A DNA stretch of 64,000 nt from Clusia tigrina (GCA_920105625.2 OV050030.1:76485900-76549899); one strand, 5' to 3'; positions 30,884 to 43,259 are shown, numbered from the stretch's first letter. Numbers and translations are program-made. The notes: generated from the letters alone by a model not told the origin.

Positions 30884-32680
30884 CTATATTAGATTCTCTA
30901 TTGGTTGGTGGCGAGGGCGAGGCTGAGGCTGAGGCACCGTACCTACTGACGTGATGATTTCTGGTCCATTGACGCCACGTTGAATTCGTATTTTCCATAT
31001 GAGCCCAGTAATTAAAAGTATCATCGACTGTAACAGTGCGGTATAACTGACCGCATGGTGGTAATAGTCTGGTGGTTGAATTTTGTGCAATGGCATCAGT
31101 TTTTCCTTGGCCAGAGCATTGTGTAATTCTGTGAGATTCTTCAGTTGTGTTGTGTAAGTGATAGTGTTGATTTTCTGCAATAGTGGGGTTATTTGTTCAC
31201 TATTTGATAATTTTGTAATTTTCCTTAGACTTGTGCGTGATGCTGTTAACGAACTGGATACGGCTTCTTGCCCTTGTATTGAGATTGCATTGTATTTTAC
31301 ACGCATTCTGGCTGAAGTGTCAGTAGTCCTGAGTCTTTCAGTGTCAACGGGATTATTTTCTGTTCCGCAGACTGCAGTGACGGAATTGCATAAATCCATT
31401 AATTTTTTTTTCAGTTTACAATTTGGTTTAGTGTTGTTGTTAAACAAATTGATTTCGCAGGAATACATCTCAGCCTCATAGCTGTACCGGATTGGCACAT
31501 TTGAGCATACGTGTTCATTTTGATTGCTCCGCTCACATGTTGCAAAGTAGTCGGAGCTAATTCACAGTTATTGATCGCGAGCTGCATTTATGGCAAGAAA
31601 GGTGGGGCATATATCAATTGCCACCATTTTGTTGTTGATCCAATTTGGTACCGAAATGAGCATAAAGAGTTCGACTCGGTCATGTTCCACCAGAGGTAAT
31701 GTAATCTTAAAAACAACATGGTCCTGAGTGAGTCCTCCCTTTACCTTCATTATCCTATATAGTTGTATTAAGTGCTCTTGATTTGCAGGTAGCTCTAATG
31801 ATGATGGCAGGAGGAGTTTAATTTTGTCAACTTCGGTGTGTAATTGCTCGGGAGTTAACAATAGCGGATTGAATTTACAATGGTGAGAGTCTGTGAGAAC
31901 ATCCAGTATAACTGACTGTGTCCGTTGTAACTCGGTTGCGATTAGAGTTAGTTGATTTGACAGAGCGTTGAATAGTTCCAACAATTTCGATTGTTACAGC
32001 TCCTCGTCTTCTTTCTGCAATTGATTCCAAATTTGATTTACTTGTTGGTCAAATTCATCAAATTTTGTCTTAACCGCTATCTGATCCTGCTTTATGATGT
32101 TGACGGTGGAATCAATGATGGATGTTTGATTCTTCAGCAGATGTAGCAGATTGGACTCGTTTTCTTTGACGTCTAATATTGTTCTTGACATCTTTTTGGA
32201 ATACTCTGAATCAAATAAGCCAAATAGTGAATGTGCAAGGCTTCCAACGAGATTTATTACCCCTCTCCTGTTGCGACTGCTTCTTAACAGATTATTATCT
32301 AAACGCATTTCTCCGTCCAGTCGATCGAAGCTTTCGGTTAGATGACTACAAGTGTAGTTTTGTTTAATCTTTCGGCAAAGTTGACGTAGTGTGCTGGTAC
32401 CGTTGAATAGCGTTGATGCTTCTGTCCAATAGGGTTTCAGATCGTAGTATACGAGCAAGTTCCATTCCGTAGATGAAATAGAAACTGATCCTATATTTTC
32501 GAAATGTGGTTGCCAAGTTTTGAACCAAAACGATTAACTTGCACTGGAGATCCCAATATTATTGGTAAGATCATTATTGTTAGTAGCAATGCCAAACCAT
32601 TGGTGATTGCTGGTATTATTCTTCTCCTTTTTGGCACTGGTTGCTCTTCTGGATCTACTTCGATGTTGTCATCATGCAGT
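30884..32680 (-). pseudogene. env: Envelope (F-type-like) of the roo-like element, broken
   Basis: Such Env proteins would mediate membrane fusion. A hydrophobic signal-like segment (LALLLTIMILPIILG, about 32665-32620) lies in the same frame as the pol C-terminus, so no pol stop separates them. After a frameshift near 32480 comes an ectodomain piece with a basic cleavage-type site RNRR followed by GVINLVGSLAHSLFG (about 32280-32210), the layout of baculovirus-F/roo Env fusion peptides. Helical regions follow. Three in-frame stops interrupt the next 500 bp (near 31995, 31566 and 31560). The last piece (31498-30884) has a membrane span, LLQSMILLITGLIW, and a short Pro/Gln-rich tail. Defective. 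Confidence 0.7.
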
Positions 32681-34008
32681 CTTTGAATTGCTCTTTTAAA
32701 TATGCCTCTTTGTGTTTTTACGTCGCACACTCTTACTAAGCCATCGTCACCCTTGTATACCTTAACAATTCGCCCTAGAGGCCATTGGAGCACTGGTAAG
32801 TTATTTTCTTTGACGATTACCATAGTATTTGGCTCTATGGTGCTGGTTGAACCCTTCCATTTGTGTCGTTGCTAAAGTTGGTGAAGGTACTCGTGTGACC
32901 AACGTTTCCAGAACTCGTATTTAAAATGTGTCACCAATTTCCATCTAGTTTGTAGGGATACCTTGGATTCTGACATGTTCCTATCTATCTGTGAAGTTAA
33001 CGGTTTCCCTATCAAGAAGTGTCCCGGAGTTAACGCTGTTAAGGCATCTGGATCTGTGGACATTGGGGTAAGCGGTCGAGAATTCAAAATTCCCTCGATC
33101 TCCACGACGATGGTTTCGAGTTCTTCGTAGGTCAGCGATGCAGTCGATACACTTCGTAGTAGCAAATGCTTGGCGGATTTAACCGCTGCTTCCCATTTTA
33201 CTCCAAAATGTGGAGCTCTAGGAGGAATAAATTTGAAGTTTATTCCACGGTCGCTGCATGATCTCGTGATATTTTCTCGTGAGGTATTTGAGAAGATCAC
33301 ATCGTTTAGCTTCTTCAGATTGTTACTTGCGCCGACGAAATTGGTTGCGTTGTCACAATAGATAGTGTCGCACCGTCCGGGGCGAGACGTGAAGCGTTTC
33401 AGCGCTCCGGTAAATGCTTCGGTCGTCAATTCGGTTACAACCTCTAGGTGAACTGCCTTTGTTGCGAAACAGGAAAAGACTGCGATGTTAGCCTTGTTGG
33501 CTTCTTTCCACGAATTTTATAGTGCACCCAAAATGGTCCTCAATAATCCACTCCACTATGGACAAACGGTCGAGCTGGAGTGGCTCTGGTTGCTGGCAAA
33601 TTTCCCATCACTTGATTGAATAACTTAGGCTTGGATCTGGTGCAGCGCACGCATCCAAAATGATAGCAATCCTTGTGGACCACAATGCAAATTATTTTCA
33701 TGCATCATGACGAGACTCATTCTGGAAATAAGGTCGTTGAATGGTAGCAACATGGGATGTTTTGCGTCATAGCTCAAGTTAGTTGCTTCTAGACGTCCTC
33801 CAACCCTTAGGATACGTTGGTCATCAATAAGCGGTGACAAATTATCGATATCGTTAGTAGTGACAGTTGAGTGACGCTCTAAGCTTTTAATGTCACAGTA
33901 AAATGCTCTTCTTTGGATACCCTTTAAAATCAATGTCAATGATGCCTCCATTTCTGTGGCTGTTGGTGATATTGTTGGGTGGGACACCTTGCTTCTTAAT
34001 AGTTTCAC
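32681..34008 (-). pseudogene. Roo-like integrase and DUF5641-like tail, broken
   Basis: Minus strand. 34008-33625: a leader plus HENNLHCGPQGLLSF zinc region. Then CVRCTRSKPKLFNQVMGNL and HSGVDY (first Asp) near 33640-33530 in another frame. 33429-32872: DTIYCDNATNFVGASN (second Asp) and APHFGVKWEAAVKSAK (Glu), then ILNSRPLTP and GHFLIGKPL. 32823-32680: LGRIVKVYKGDDGLVRV, the DUF5641 tail. All three catalytic acids can be seen but in different frames. Confidence 0.8.
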
Positions 34009-34037
34009 ATAACGAATGACATATGCTTTAATTCTTT

Positions 34038-34859
34038 TCAGGCGTCGAAATGAGTTCTTCTGATTGATTTCTTCCCAGAAAGATTTGACTCTTTAGAACT
34101 GAGTGTTAGAGCTGCAATCATCTGCCGCCTGAGTTCCAAAGCACATTGTTGTCGAGGAGGTTGAAGTGGCCAAATGGTCATAGATCCGTGCAGGAACTTA
34201 AGTCCATATAGCCGAAACAGGTTGTCTCCCAATTTAGCTGGTGTCACGCCTCTTGATACCAGGTCTGCGGGATTGTCCTGGGACGGCACCTGACGCCATT
34301 GTTGTGGATTAGTTGCTTGCTGAATAGCCGAAATTCGGTTGGCTGCGAATATGTGGTAGTGTGCTGATTCTGCATTTATCCATCCCAGAACCGCTGTGGA
34401 ATCAGACCAAAAATGAATTGTAACGCCTTTGAAGAATCGGCTTTCATGGAGCTTCTGCATCAATTCCACGGCGAGCTTAGCAGCGCACAATTCCAGTCTT
34501 GGTAATGTTACTTGCTTTGTTGGAGCTACTCGTGATTTCACATATAGGAAGGTGAACGATTATCTGGATTTGGCAACCGCTCCATAGGCACGCTCTGATG
34601 CGTCAGCGAAAATGTCTACTTGAGGGTCTTTGGGTACTGTGCGACCGAAGACGTGGCGTGGCACGCTGATGGTTTCTAACTTCTGAAAGTCCTTTTTGAA
34701 GGTTAGCCATGTTTTGTGAATTGGTGCTGGAAGTTCTGTATCCCAGTCTACTTTAAGTTTCCGTAGTTGTTGAAGGAATACTTTTGCTGTGGTCGTAACT
34801 GGCGCGACGAAACCAAGGGGATCAAAAATACGAGAAATATCTGATAAGATATCTGTCAC
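34038..34859 (-). pseudogene. Roo-like RNase H region, broken
   Basis: Frame 34859-34560: LSDISRIFDPLGFVAPV and VDIFADASERAYGAV (RNase H first Asp). After a break, 34541-34038: VTLPRLELCAAKLAVEL (Glu), HFWSDSTAVLGWI (Asp), and DNPADLVSRG. A complete set of RNase H landmarks split over two frames; it would remove RNA from the hybrid during reverse transcription. Confidence 0.8.
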
Positions 34860-36055
34860 CGAATTCCATATTTACTTCACGGTCCGTGATTGGAATTTAT
34901 TCTAGTAACCTTGGGTGATTCGCGCACCATTTCCGTAAATTGAATAGCCAAATACGGTGCAGACGCTGTACCGTAGGTGATGGTCGTGAGCTGATAATAC
35001 TTCATGGGATGTGAGGGATCCTCTCTCCACCAGATAAGTTGATACTATTGATCGTATTTATCTACCCGCACTTATCTATACATCTTTTCAATGTCAGCTG
35101 TAAAGACAAATCGTGGGAGAATGAAACGCAAAAGAAATGAACACATCTTCCTGGATAGTTGGTCCTGTTGCCAGAAGAATGTTTGAAAAAACATTGGTTG
35201 ATGTTTTGGCTCAAGCATCGAATACAACTCTTAGCTTTGTCATTGAATTGTCTGGGTTCAAAACGGCATGATGTGCAAGAAAGTAGTGGGGACTCTTGAT
35301 ACTAGTTATGTCAATCTCTTCCATATGTCCAAGCTTCTCGTATTCTCGCATGAAGGCTACATATTGGTCCGTGAATTCAGGAATTTGTATCATTTTTCGT
35401 AGTAGTAGAAGAGCCCTGCTCCAAGGAGTAAATCGATGCCTCTGGATTCATAGAAATTGGGGTCAGCTAATTGAAGGTTGCTCGGGATTTTCCAATTGCA
35501 TATGTTGATGCTGCTTGATGGTTGCTTGAAAACAATCTCTGGCAAAATGTGAGCTTCAATTCTCTTGGTGAAGTGAGTCGTCTTTGATTGGAGCTGCAAG
35601 TTGACCCCTTCAGCGATGCTAATCTGTGTTTGACCAATACTTTCTATACTGATGATGCACTGATTCTTTTTTACACCGATTTTGTTCGCAAGCCGCCCTG
35701 TTATGAAGTTACCTAGTGAACCGTTGTCTAAAAGTGCTCGGAAATGAATTTGTTGTCCCCACTTATAAATTATGGTCACGCATATCGTTCTGAGCAATAC
35801 TGTGGTTGATTGTATTGGCCAATTTAGAACAGCCGTAAGTGATACCGGGGCATTTTGCGTTGTTTTGGGAGACTGATTGAAGCTGTTGGATACCTCCGTA
35901 GATTGTGGTTCTCCCAAATGAAGCAATGTGTTATGTTTTTTATGGCACTTTGTGCAGTTGCCTGACACGCAAGATTTGGCATTGTGCCCACCTTTCAGGC
36001 TGTTTACACAGTATTTTGCTTTTTGGACTGTTTTTAACCGCTGACTTGGTGTCAT
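34860..36055 (-). pseudogene. pol: Roo-like zinc cluster, protease and RT, with a deletion in RT
   Basis: 36055-35390: zinc-binding Gag end (NAKSCVSGNCTKCHKKHNT), protease with FRALLDNGSLGNFITG (Asn where the family usually has Ser), and a DUF1758 segment IDLLLGAGLF. 35393-35211: SIKSPHYFLAHHAVL and LRVVFDA (RT start). Further pieces FVFTADIEKMYR (first Asp) near 35115 and YGTASAPYLAI near 34965. The catalytic YVDD segment is absent: near 34900 the sequence jumps to the region after the palm. RT is therefore dead. Confidence 0.72.
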
Positions 36056-37010
36056 CTTGAGGAAATCTTGACATTGAAATAGCGCATGATGTTGGTTGCA
36101 TGTGATGCATGTTGTACCTGTTGGACTGGAATCTAAGTTGAAGAAATTTCAGAAATTCGTTTACAGATGGTATCTCCTTCGGTTGGTTTAATGATTGCTC
36201 CCATAATGCGTGAGCGGTTTTGTGTAGGTTTTGGGTTAATATGTACAGCAGAATTGGGACTCCATGTTGGTGCTCACTCCTAGACCTTGTAGAGTCATGA
36301 TGCACCCCTTGGTAGTATAGTGGAGGAACTTAATCGGTGATGGCTGATCGTTGTTGATTGTCGGTTAGGAGAGCAGTCTGCGTAATGTTGCGTTTATCAG
36401 TAGCCGAGGATCTTCATATCGATCCTTGACCACCGCCCATGCGGCCTCGTAATCATTTGCCGATGCTGTGAAGTGCCGAATTAGTCCTTCCGCCTGACCG
36501 GATAACTGGACTTCAAGAACCACATCTTTTGGCAACCTGGAATTGGTTGGTTGTCGACCAAGTCCATAAATAGATCGTAGAACTGCCTCTACTTGTGGTA
36601 GCTGCCATCGAATTTTGGTAGTTCAACCTTGGGTAGTTTCAGACCTGATATCGACATATTGGCTGTCTGCCTGTTGACTGTTGTTGAAGAGGCTTGCATA
36701 ATTGATGCCGCTGATTCTCGGGCCATATCTTGAAGCTGCAAAATCTGTGCAGTGATTGCTTGCTCAACCTGGGCAAAACCCTTGTAGTCGTATGAGCTGG
36801 GCTCATCAGATAACCAGATCCTTTGGAGCAGGTCCTGGGCATATTTCCAATGCGTTTCTACTGTATTCGCCTGCATTGCATAATAGTGCGACGTTTGTTG
36901 TGTCACACTATTAAGCACTTGGCTAAGTAGTTTGCTAGCTTTGTCTATTGACTTCTTTTGTTTGTCAATTAGTGAGGATAGCTGACTTGACGGACTTCTG
37001 CCGCTATCAC
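35940..37010 (-). pseudogene. gag: Roo-like Gag, broken
   Basis: Frame 36918-36589: YYAMQANTVETHWKYAQDL, VEQAITAQILQLQDMA and KLPKVELPKFDGSYHKW, the BEL/Pao DUF1759 signature. Further pieces FYDLFMDLVDNQPIP (36580-36530) and LIRHFTASANDYEAAW (36490-36440), then a zinc-type CITCNQHHALFQCQDF near 36115-36060. Frame changes near 36590, 36500 and 36300. The start is not clear; the frame can be followed back to about 37010. Confidence 0.72.
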
Positions 37011-37046
37011 GGTGCTTGATTCGCTTTGTCTAGTCGCTGGCTGCGG

Positions 37047-37507
37047 CTGAATTTCAACAACGGTTCTTGTACCGAGTTGATGATAATGTTTGACAACAGG
37101 CACATAAACCTTGGTGTCGGAGAAGGAGAATCAATCAATGCTAAGTTAAAATGAAAAGACTCACAGTTAACTCTTACTGACTGACTGACTTTTGGCTGTG
37201 CCAATCGTGGGTATATACTCATTTTTCTCTATACATAAATTACACATAATTTGTCTATACATATATTAGGTGTTATTGAATTTAAAGCCTAACCATGAAA
37301 TGTGCATTATTGACAAATTTGCAAGCTGGCCTTGACTTGAGTTCTTCAGAGTATTGCACTTGATATCATGTTTCATCCAGTGCAATGCCTTCGCTGATGT
37401 AGTACATATTGGAGTTTTTGGCAACAATGCAAATTTCATCGTTAAGCTGGCAAGGTTTGCTTAACACAAGCCTAACGTTTGCACATCAACTGTTAATACA
37501 ATTAACA
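37047..37507 (-). repeat. Roo-like 5' LTR
   Basis: 461 bp. Read on minus it starts TGTTAATTGTATTAACAG and ends GTTGAAATTCA. A deletion of about 57 bp relative to the other LTR lies just after the first 25 bases. Confidence 0.85.
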
Positions 37508-38887
37508 AGGGTTCTTTATTTTAGTTGCCTTCTTTATTTATTTAATATATGCTAACTTAGTTGATTTAGGTGTAGTAATAGGTACAAGTAATTAGGTTCC
37601 CCGGGAGCGGATAGGGGAAAGCCTCTAATATATTGGAGGTAGGAGCTGTATCAACTACCTCCCGCGGACCAACAAGCAGTAGTATTCATACCTTCAAACC
37701 TTTACTATCAAAAATATAAAACTAATTTTGTGCCGTACAGTTTTTTTTTATAAATGCCATAATGGCCGTAGCAGGTACGGATATTAACATATGGAAATGT
37801 GAAGTATAACTACAGTACCAAGTGAACTATATTCATAACTCGAAATCTCTACAAAATATATCAACAAATGTGTGTATAGCATTATAGAATTCAACTATGA
37901 AACATTGTGATGATTGTAGGTGTAACATTTCAACCAACATGGAGAAAAAATTGTGTAGATCCCATATCGACATGGTTTAACTCTCACGTATATTTTATTT
38001 GTATGGGCGTGGTTTTATAAACTATAAAGGTAAATGGTATTTCGTAGTCGGTTTAGCCCGACTCCAGACTTCTTAACTCGTTTATGTCTGATCTTGGTCA
38101 AATAGTCTTGAAACATACATCGGCAGTGCTTTCTAAGTAACACCACTATTAGAAATTTCAGGACTCCAGTCTACGTGTGCCGCATATTCCATGCGAAAAC
38201 CAATATGGATATTGCTCATTACTTTCGGTTACACAATAGACAACTACATAGTTGTTGTTTTAAATGTCTTGTGTGACAGATGCGATGGAAATATGTCTCC
38301 AAACACTTTAAAATGTATTTGGCAGATCTGGAAAAATATATTAGAAGGATTTTTAAGGAGAAGATTTGGTGTGTAGGTTTTTACTTAATGAATCTTTCGG
38401 TATTCAAGTGCACAGAGTCCTCCCCACTCCTTTGCCAAAGTCAGGTTGCAGTTTGGTCAGTTGAACTTTTTAAGTCTAGCCTGCAAACTGTAACCCGAAA
38501 AGTAACGCGAAGCAGCAACTTCTGCATTTGGACCGCCTTTTTCACTGCTATTGTCATTAACTGTGAATTTTAGAATTTTAAAAATTGTGCGGAAGTATGC
38601 ATAATCTTTCAATAATTTGTTCATACGATACAGCATAAATATATAAATATAAAAAATGAAATAAATTAAATACATCCAAATACACAATCTACGGTTCCTG
38701 AATACATTTAATATTATACACTGCCGCATAAGAACATTCGTATTAATATATGAATATCTGAATTACATTTGTTCAGGGGTTCAGAAAGTTGACTTGCATG
38801 ATTGTTTCTTTTCCTACAGCCACTCAAAATGCAAGTACACACTAGTCACACTAACACGGTTCGCTGTTAACATATTGGATTTTCCAA
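37508..38887. other. Unassigned AT-rich DNA
   Basis: No recognised gene. A stem-loop GGAGGTAG/CTACCTCC with 12-base loop lies at 37635-37662. Small frames at 38191-38573 and 38457-38729 show no domain and look random. Confidence 0.5.
37635..37662. other. Perfect 8-bp stem-loop in GC-rich patch
   Basis: GGAGGTAG (37635-37642) and CTACCTCC (37655-37662) are exact complements, in the only GC-rich patch (37590-37670) of this spacer. It could be the terminal hairpin of a Helitron-type element whose other end holds the endonuclease at 29956; this is speculative. Confidence 0.4.
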
Positions 38888-39462
38888 TGCCTCGTCTTCA
38901 ATTGCTATGATTGAACTTTGTTTTCATTTCAAATTCAGAAATAAAAGTATAACATACCCACATTCATGTACATATACACATATACAAGTCGTAAACCCGT
39001 AAGCAAGCATACAAACATTCGCACATAGTAGTAAACCCACATGCACATATAGAACTCATAGCAAAACAAGAATGTACATATGTCTACAGGTTTTGCCCTT
39101 GCATTGCCGAGCAACTTCGAGCGATGAGTTAAATATTTATGCCATAGCAAAGACAATATACTATAAAGACATTACATCGCTCTCTTCACTCAGCGAAATG
39201 AGTTAAAAAACCGTGGCTGCCTATTGGACCAAAACCCGAAGTGTGCTCGGCAAGCAAAGGCAAAACATGTAGATACACATTCTGGTGGTTGCGTTCTATA
39301 TGAACGTGTGTGTTTACTACATGTGCGAATGTTTGTATGCTTGTTTTCATATGTTTACGGCATGCATATGTGTGTATGGATATGAATGCAAGCATGTTAT
39401 TTATTTATTTGTTGGAATTGGAATGAAAACGAATTTCAATCATAGCAATCGAAGACGAGACA
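38888..39462. mobile_element. Fold-back (MITE-like) element with about 230-bp inverted arms
   Basis: The arms 38888-39124 and 39237-39462 are diverged reverse complements over nearly their whole length: outer ctcgtcttc.attgctatgattgaa, middle aagcatacaaacattcgcac, inner ttgccgagca. The loop is 113 bp. No coding capacity. I could not confirm a target-site duplication. It would form a very long hairpin if transcribed. Confidence 0.7.
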
Positions 39463-41917
39463 TTATAACTAATTATGGGAATATTTTTAAAATTTATATT
39501 GTAAATTAGTAAAAAGAAGAAAAAATTGGTATATAAAATTAATAAATAATAATATGTATTTTTTTACTTTATTGTTTTATCCCCAAAAAAGCCACCATCG
39601 AATTGCACAGCAAATCTTCATGGCTGCACCAGAAGAAGTATAAAAGTTATTTTTTGGGGAATGTTATGTACAGAATTATAGAAATTTTAGTTCATTCAGA
39701 ATAGCACCAGCAAATACTTTGACTCTCTACTGTAATCGAAAATCAACAAAAATAGTATGGGTGTCTTTAGCTCAATGGTTCACGGGTTGGTCTATAGTTT
39801 TTGTGGCTTTTAGGATTCGAGCCCCAGCAAAATGCTGTGTTTTATCGGATTTTTTTTTATATTAATAATCATTTTTATAAATAGTAGTAAAAGTATTTTA
39901 CTATCTTCCATAAATTAACCAGTATTATATCATTTTACTGGACCAAAACTAGAGCAGAATTATTTCATGCCTGTTATAGAAGATGTACATAGTATTATGA
40001 ATTTCAAACTTGACAAATCATATACACCCATACATACATACATATGTACATATGTAGGCACATATTTGTCTTTTGATCATTTGTCAGGTAGCGAATTGTG
40101 CCCTAAAAAGAATGAAATGAAATGAAAATAAAGCGCCTTTTTGTCTGGATTGGAGTTTTTGTTGTATGATGTACGGTGTGGCTTCTTTAAATATAAAGTG
40201 AAGCAGAATTAGAATTCAATTTGTCATGAAATTTTGGATATGTCAATATTTTCAGTATGGACAAATACCAGCACAATTTACTCTTTCGATCTTATGTATG
40301 TATATTTCATATTTTCGCTTTGGCAGCATGTGATCAAACATATTTTGAGTCTATCCGAAGAAAGAATAATTATGCACAAAAAACCAATTTTGATAAAATT
40401 AGTGTTAATATTTTAATATTCTTATGTTCGTCTGTTGCCTATTCCATCAGAAAATGTATCTAAGTAATTTTTAGATTAAGGGTACAGTCAACAAAATCAA
40501 GGTTTTAAACCTTTTTTTTTTTTTCTTTGTCAGATCAGCTTGAAATACTATAATCACAATATATTAAAAATTAAACCACTAATCCATGCATACATATCTA
40601 TGAACACTGATTCTTCGCATTTACATAGTATAAGATGTTCATGTTTGAAGCAAATTTTATGAACTTCAATATCTAGTATTAAGTGCATATGTTCTTGTTC
40701 TACATTGATTTACAAAGTTTTGTAAATAAAACCGTATATAATGGAATAATCTACATACATATAAACATTTGTTTCCTATGGAAAAATGTAGTTCAACCCT
40801 AATTGTGTTCCAACGCATAATAAACCACTTTATAATCGAAAATTATTATAATCAAAAATTATTTCAAGTATTTAAAAATTCAAGAAATTTTAAATTTATA
40901 TTATGATAAATAATGTTTAGTAAAACATATTTTAATATAAGGTGCGTTTTTTGCCCATTACATTTAACAATGACCTCAAACACTCTATACATGATGTCTG
41001 CAGGGCTTACCCAAGTCGACTTGCTTGCACAAACGCCATTCGAAATACTACAACCGGCAACTCAATTGGATTGACTTGGAGACTTGAGTTATGGAAATTA
41101 ATAAAAATGTGCAAACACTTCTTACTGTTTCGTGCTTCTTTATGCGTGTGAACTTGTATTTGGATGTGTACCCACTTACATACATACATATATAGAAAAT
41201 ACTTTAAATCAAATAATCTGTCTTGACCTATATTCGTGAATAATAGTTGGGACTTCTTTTCAGTTTTATTTTTTAATTATTTGCTGTCTAAGTTCTTCCA
41301 TGCAACTGCATATTTTTTTTTTTATATATTATAATGCTATTAATTTAATTATATTAATTTAAGTTAATCTTTATTTTGTAAATAATGTATTAATATAAAA
41401 GAAATATCAAAAATTTGAATACATCTGCAAAATTCTTCCTCTTCCTACCATAAGAATAAAAACCAATCTAACAATTTATTTAATATACACATAGCATATA
41501 CGAAAAAACAAAAGCTTCCTAAAATTGCACATATTCATTGACGAACGAAATGTTGGATTGGATTAGATTTTGTGAAATTTATGACCTTCTTCAGACGAAT
41601 TGCGCAAAAGCATCAAAAAACTAACATAAACAAATGTTTTGAAATCGTACAAAATTAACTCAGTTTCATGCGCACATGAATTTATGTATGTGAGTTAAGA
41701 AACACCGTTAGGACTATTTTTAGAAGATATAAATTTCTTTGCTGTAATGATCTGCTATAGCAGCAGCAATTCAATGTGGTTTAGTAAAATTTATTTAATA
41801 CTGGATAATTTATGCTAAAGTAGAAACTATTCTTATTATTTTTTATAAAAATAATTGTTAGTTTGCTTTCAAAAAAAGGATGAAGAATTAAAAATATATA
41901 AAAATAAACACATTTCT
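39463..41917. other. Unassigned AT-rich DNA with a tRNA-like sequence
   Basis: No gene recognised. Short tacatacatacatatgtacata runs near 40020-40060. Small frames at 40234-40463 and 40942-41151 show no motif. Confidence 0.5.
39758..39833 (+). other. tRNA-like sequence (A and B boxes), SINE head or pseudo-tRNA
   Basis: tttagctcaatggttc fits a pol III A box and ggattcgagcc a B box, at tRNA-like spacing (about 45 bp). The acceptor ends do not pair well, so it is not a functional tRNA by eye. The phrase gttggtctat between the boxes also occurs in the second tRNA-like sequence at 41918. Confidence 0.5.
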
Positions 41918-41985
41918 CAGCGGACTTGAACCCGGCATCATAAAATTGATAGACCAACGCTTTACCACTTGCTCTTCAATCTTTA
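41918..41985 (-). other. tRNA-like sequence (A and B boxes), minus strand
   Basis: On minus: agcaagtggtaaagcg (A-box-like), gttggtctatcaattt, then gggttcaagtccgc (good B box). A small stem atca/tgat is possible at the anticodon position. It ends in an AT-rich tail, as in tRNA-derived SINEs. A decayed tRNA is the alternative. Confidence 0.5.
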
Positions 41986-43259
41986 TAAAAGATCCTATGC
42001 ATACATACATATGTATGTATGTATGCATATATTTTATATTGTCAAGTGTTCTAATATGCACGCATTATGCTTCGTCTTACTCCACTTTCCGTATAAAAAA
42101 CATTTGCCATACAGAAAATTCATTCTAGTGTATTTTACCCCAGCCACACAGAACAGAAAATAAAAATTTGATTTCAAATTAGTCGCTTCTGCTGTGAGCA
42201 CACACACAAACACACTAAATTTTTCATACGAATGTGCAAACAACAATAGCCATGTGTGTGACTGCCGATGAATACATATTCACGATTGCTTCGTGAAATT
42301 GCCGATCTGAATTCCAATGTGGTTGCCAGCAATTTCAATATGTTGATTCTCACTCAAGAGAGCAATGAAAGGTATTTCTGTATATTGTCCTTGGCCATAG
42401 TCAGTCACGCAATTTTAATTCATTTCGCTGAGTGAAGAGGGCGATGCAGTATGTATATTGCCTTTGCTAGCACCAACAAGCACGTCTACTCGATTTGCAA
42501 TACACTAAATTTATTTTCGCTCCGAAAAGTATCAAATTCAATATCGTCACATATATTTCTGATTAATAATTTAGATCATTATTAATATTAGGTACAGTAC
42601 TCTATATTCTAATAAGACACATTTTTTAAAACTATTAGTTAACTCGTATATTAATTTATAGTTTTTTGGTTTGTTTCTTTTTTTTTAATGAACTTATGCC
42701 AACAAAACTACAAAAAAATTAAGAAAATTAAACTATCAGAAATAAGCTATGAAACTTTAATTGAAGTAATAAATATAAAACTAACAAAAGCAACACAATT
42801 TTATACCAATATTTAATTAAATAAATGTTATATAAATATTAGTTTTGGTTTCGAAAATCATTACTTAAATTTATGAATTATGAGGATATTTATGGATGAA
42901 AATGCAAATATAATGCTCCTGCGAAAGTGTGATTACATTTAATAATCTATTCAGTATTTTATTTTGAATAACAATTTTGCATCGAAAGAGATTCGATAGT
43001 TTATATAATTACGTTATGTTATTTATTAATATTACCACTTAAGGTAATTTCACAAACCAGCTATTTATAACAGATACCATAAGGCGTACAACTTAACAAC
43101 CAATTAAGAAACAATAATAATGGGTAACCCAGTTCTCAAACATTTTATGGGGTTTTTTTTTATTACAAGAATTTATTATTTCTTGAATGAAGTAAATACA
43201 TCAAATCTTAAAACTAGTAACTAAAAAATAATGTTTACCCAAAATCAATTTGGCCATCA
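41986..43259. other. Unassigned AT-rich DNA
   Basis: No gene recognised. Contains a palindrome at 41998-42030 (atgcatacatacatatgtatg and mirror) and a 53-bp segment (42415-42467) that is an inverted copy of part of the fold-back element loop (39147-39205). Confidence 0.5.

Larger units (their letters stand above)
30337..37507 (-). mobile_element. Roo-like BEL/Pao element with envelope region, minus strand
   Basis: 7.2 kb. Similar LTRs at 37047-37507 (5') and 30337-30854 (3'); the right one lacks about 57 bp present in the left one. On the minus strand the order is gag, protease, RT, RNase H, integrase, DUF5641-like tail, env, as in the Drosophila roo group. Numerous stops and at least one internal deletion in RT make it a fossil. 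No convincing target-site duplication: acagc on the left, agggt on the right. Confidence 0.88.

Noticed and set aside
38191..38729. Small frames between the roo-like element and the fold-back
   Set aside because: No domain, no codon bias evident, surrounded by AT-rich noncoding DNA.
41998..42030. Perfect palindrome of atgcatacatacatatgtatg type
   Set aside because: Simple-sequence palindrome common in fly DNA; no sign of function.
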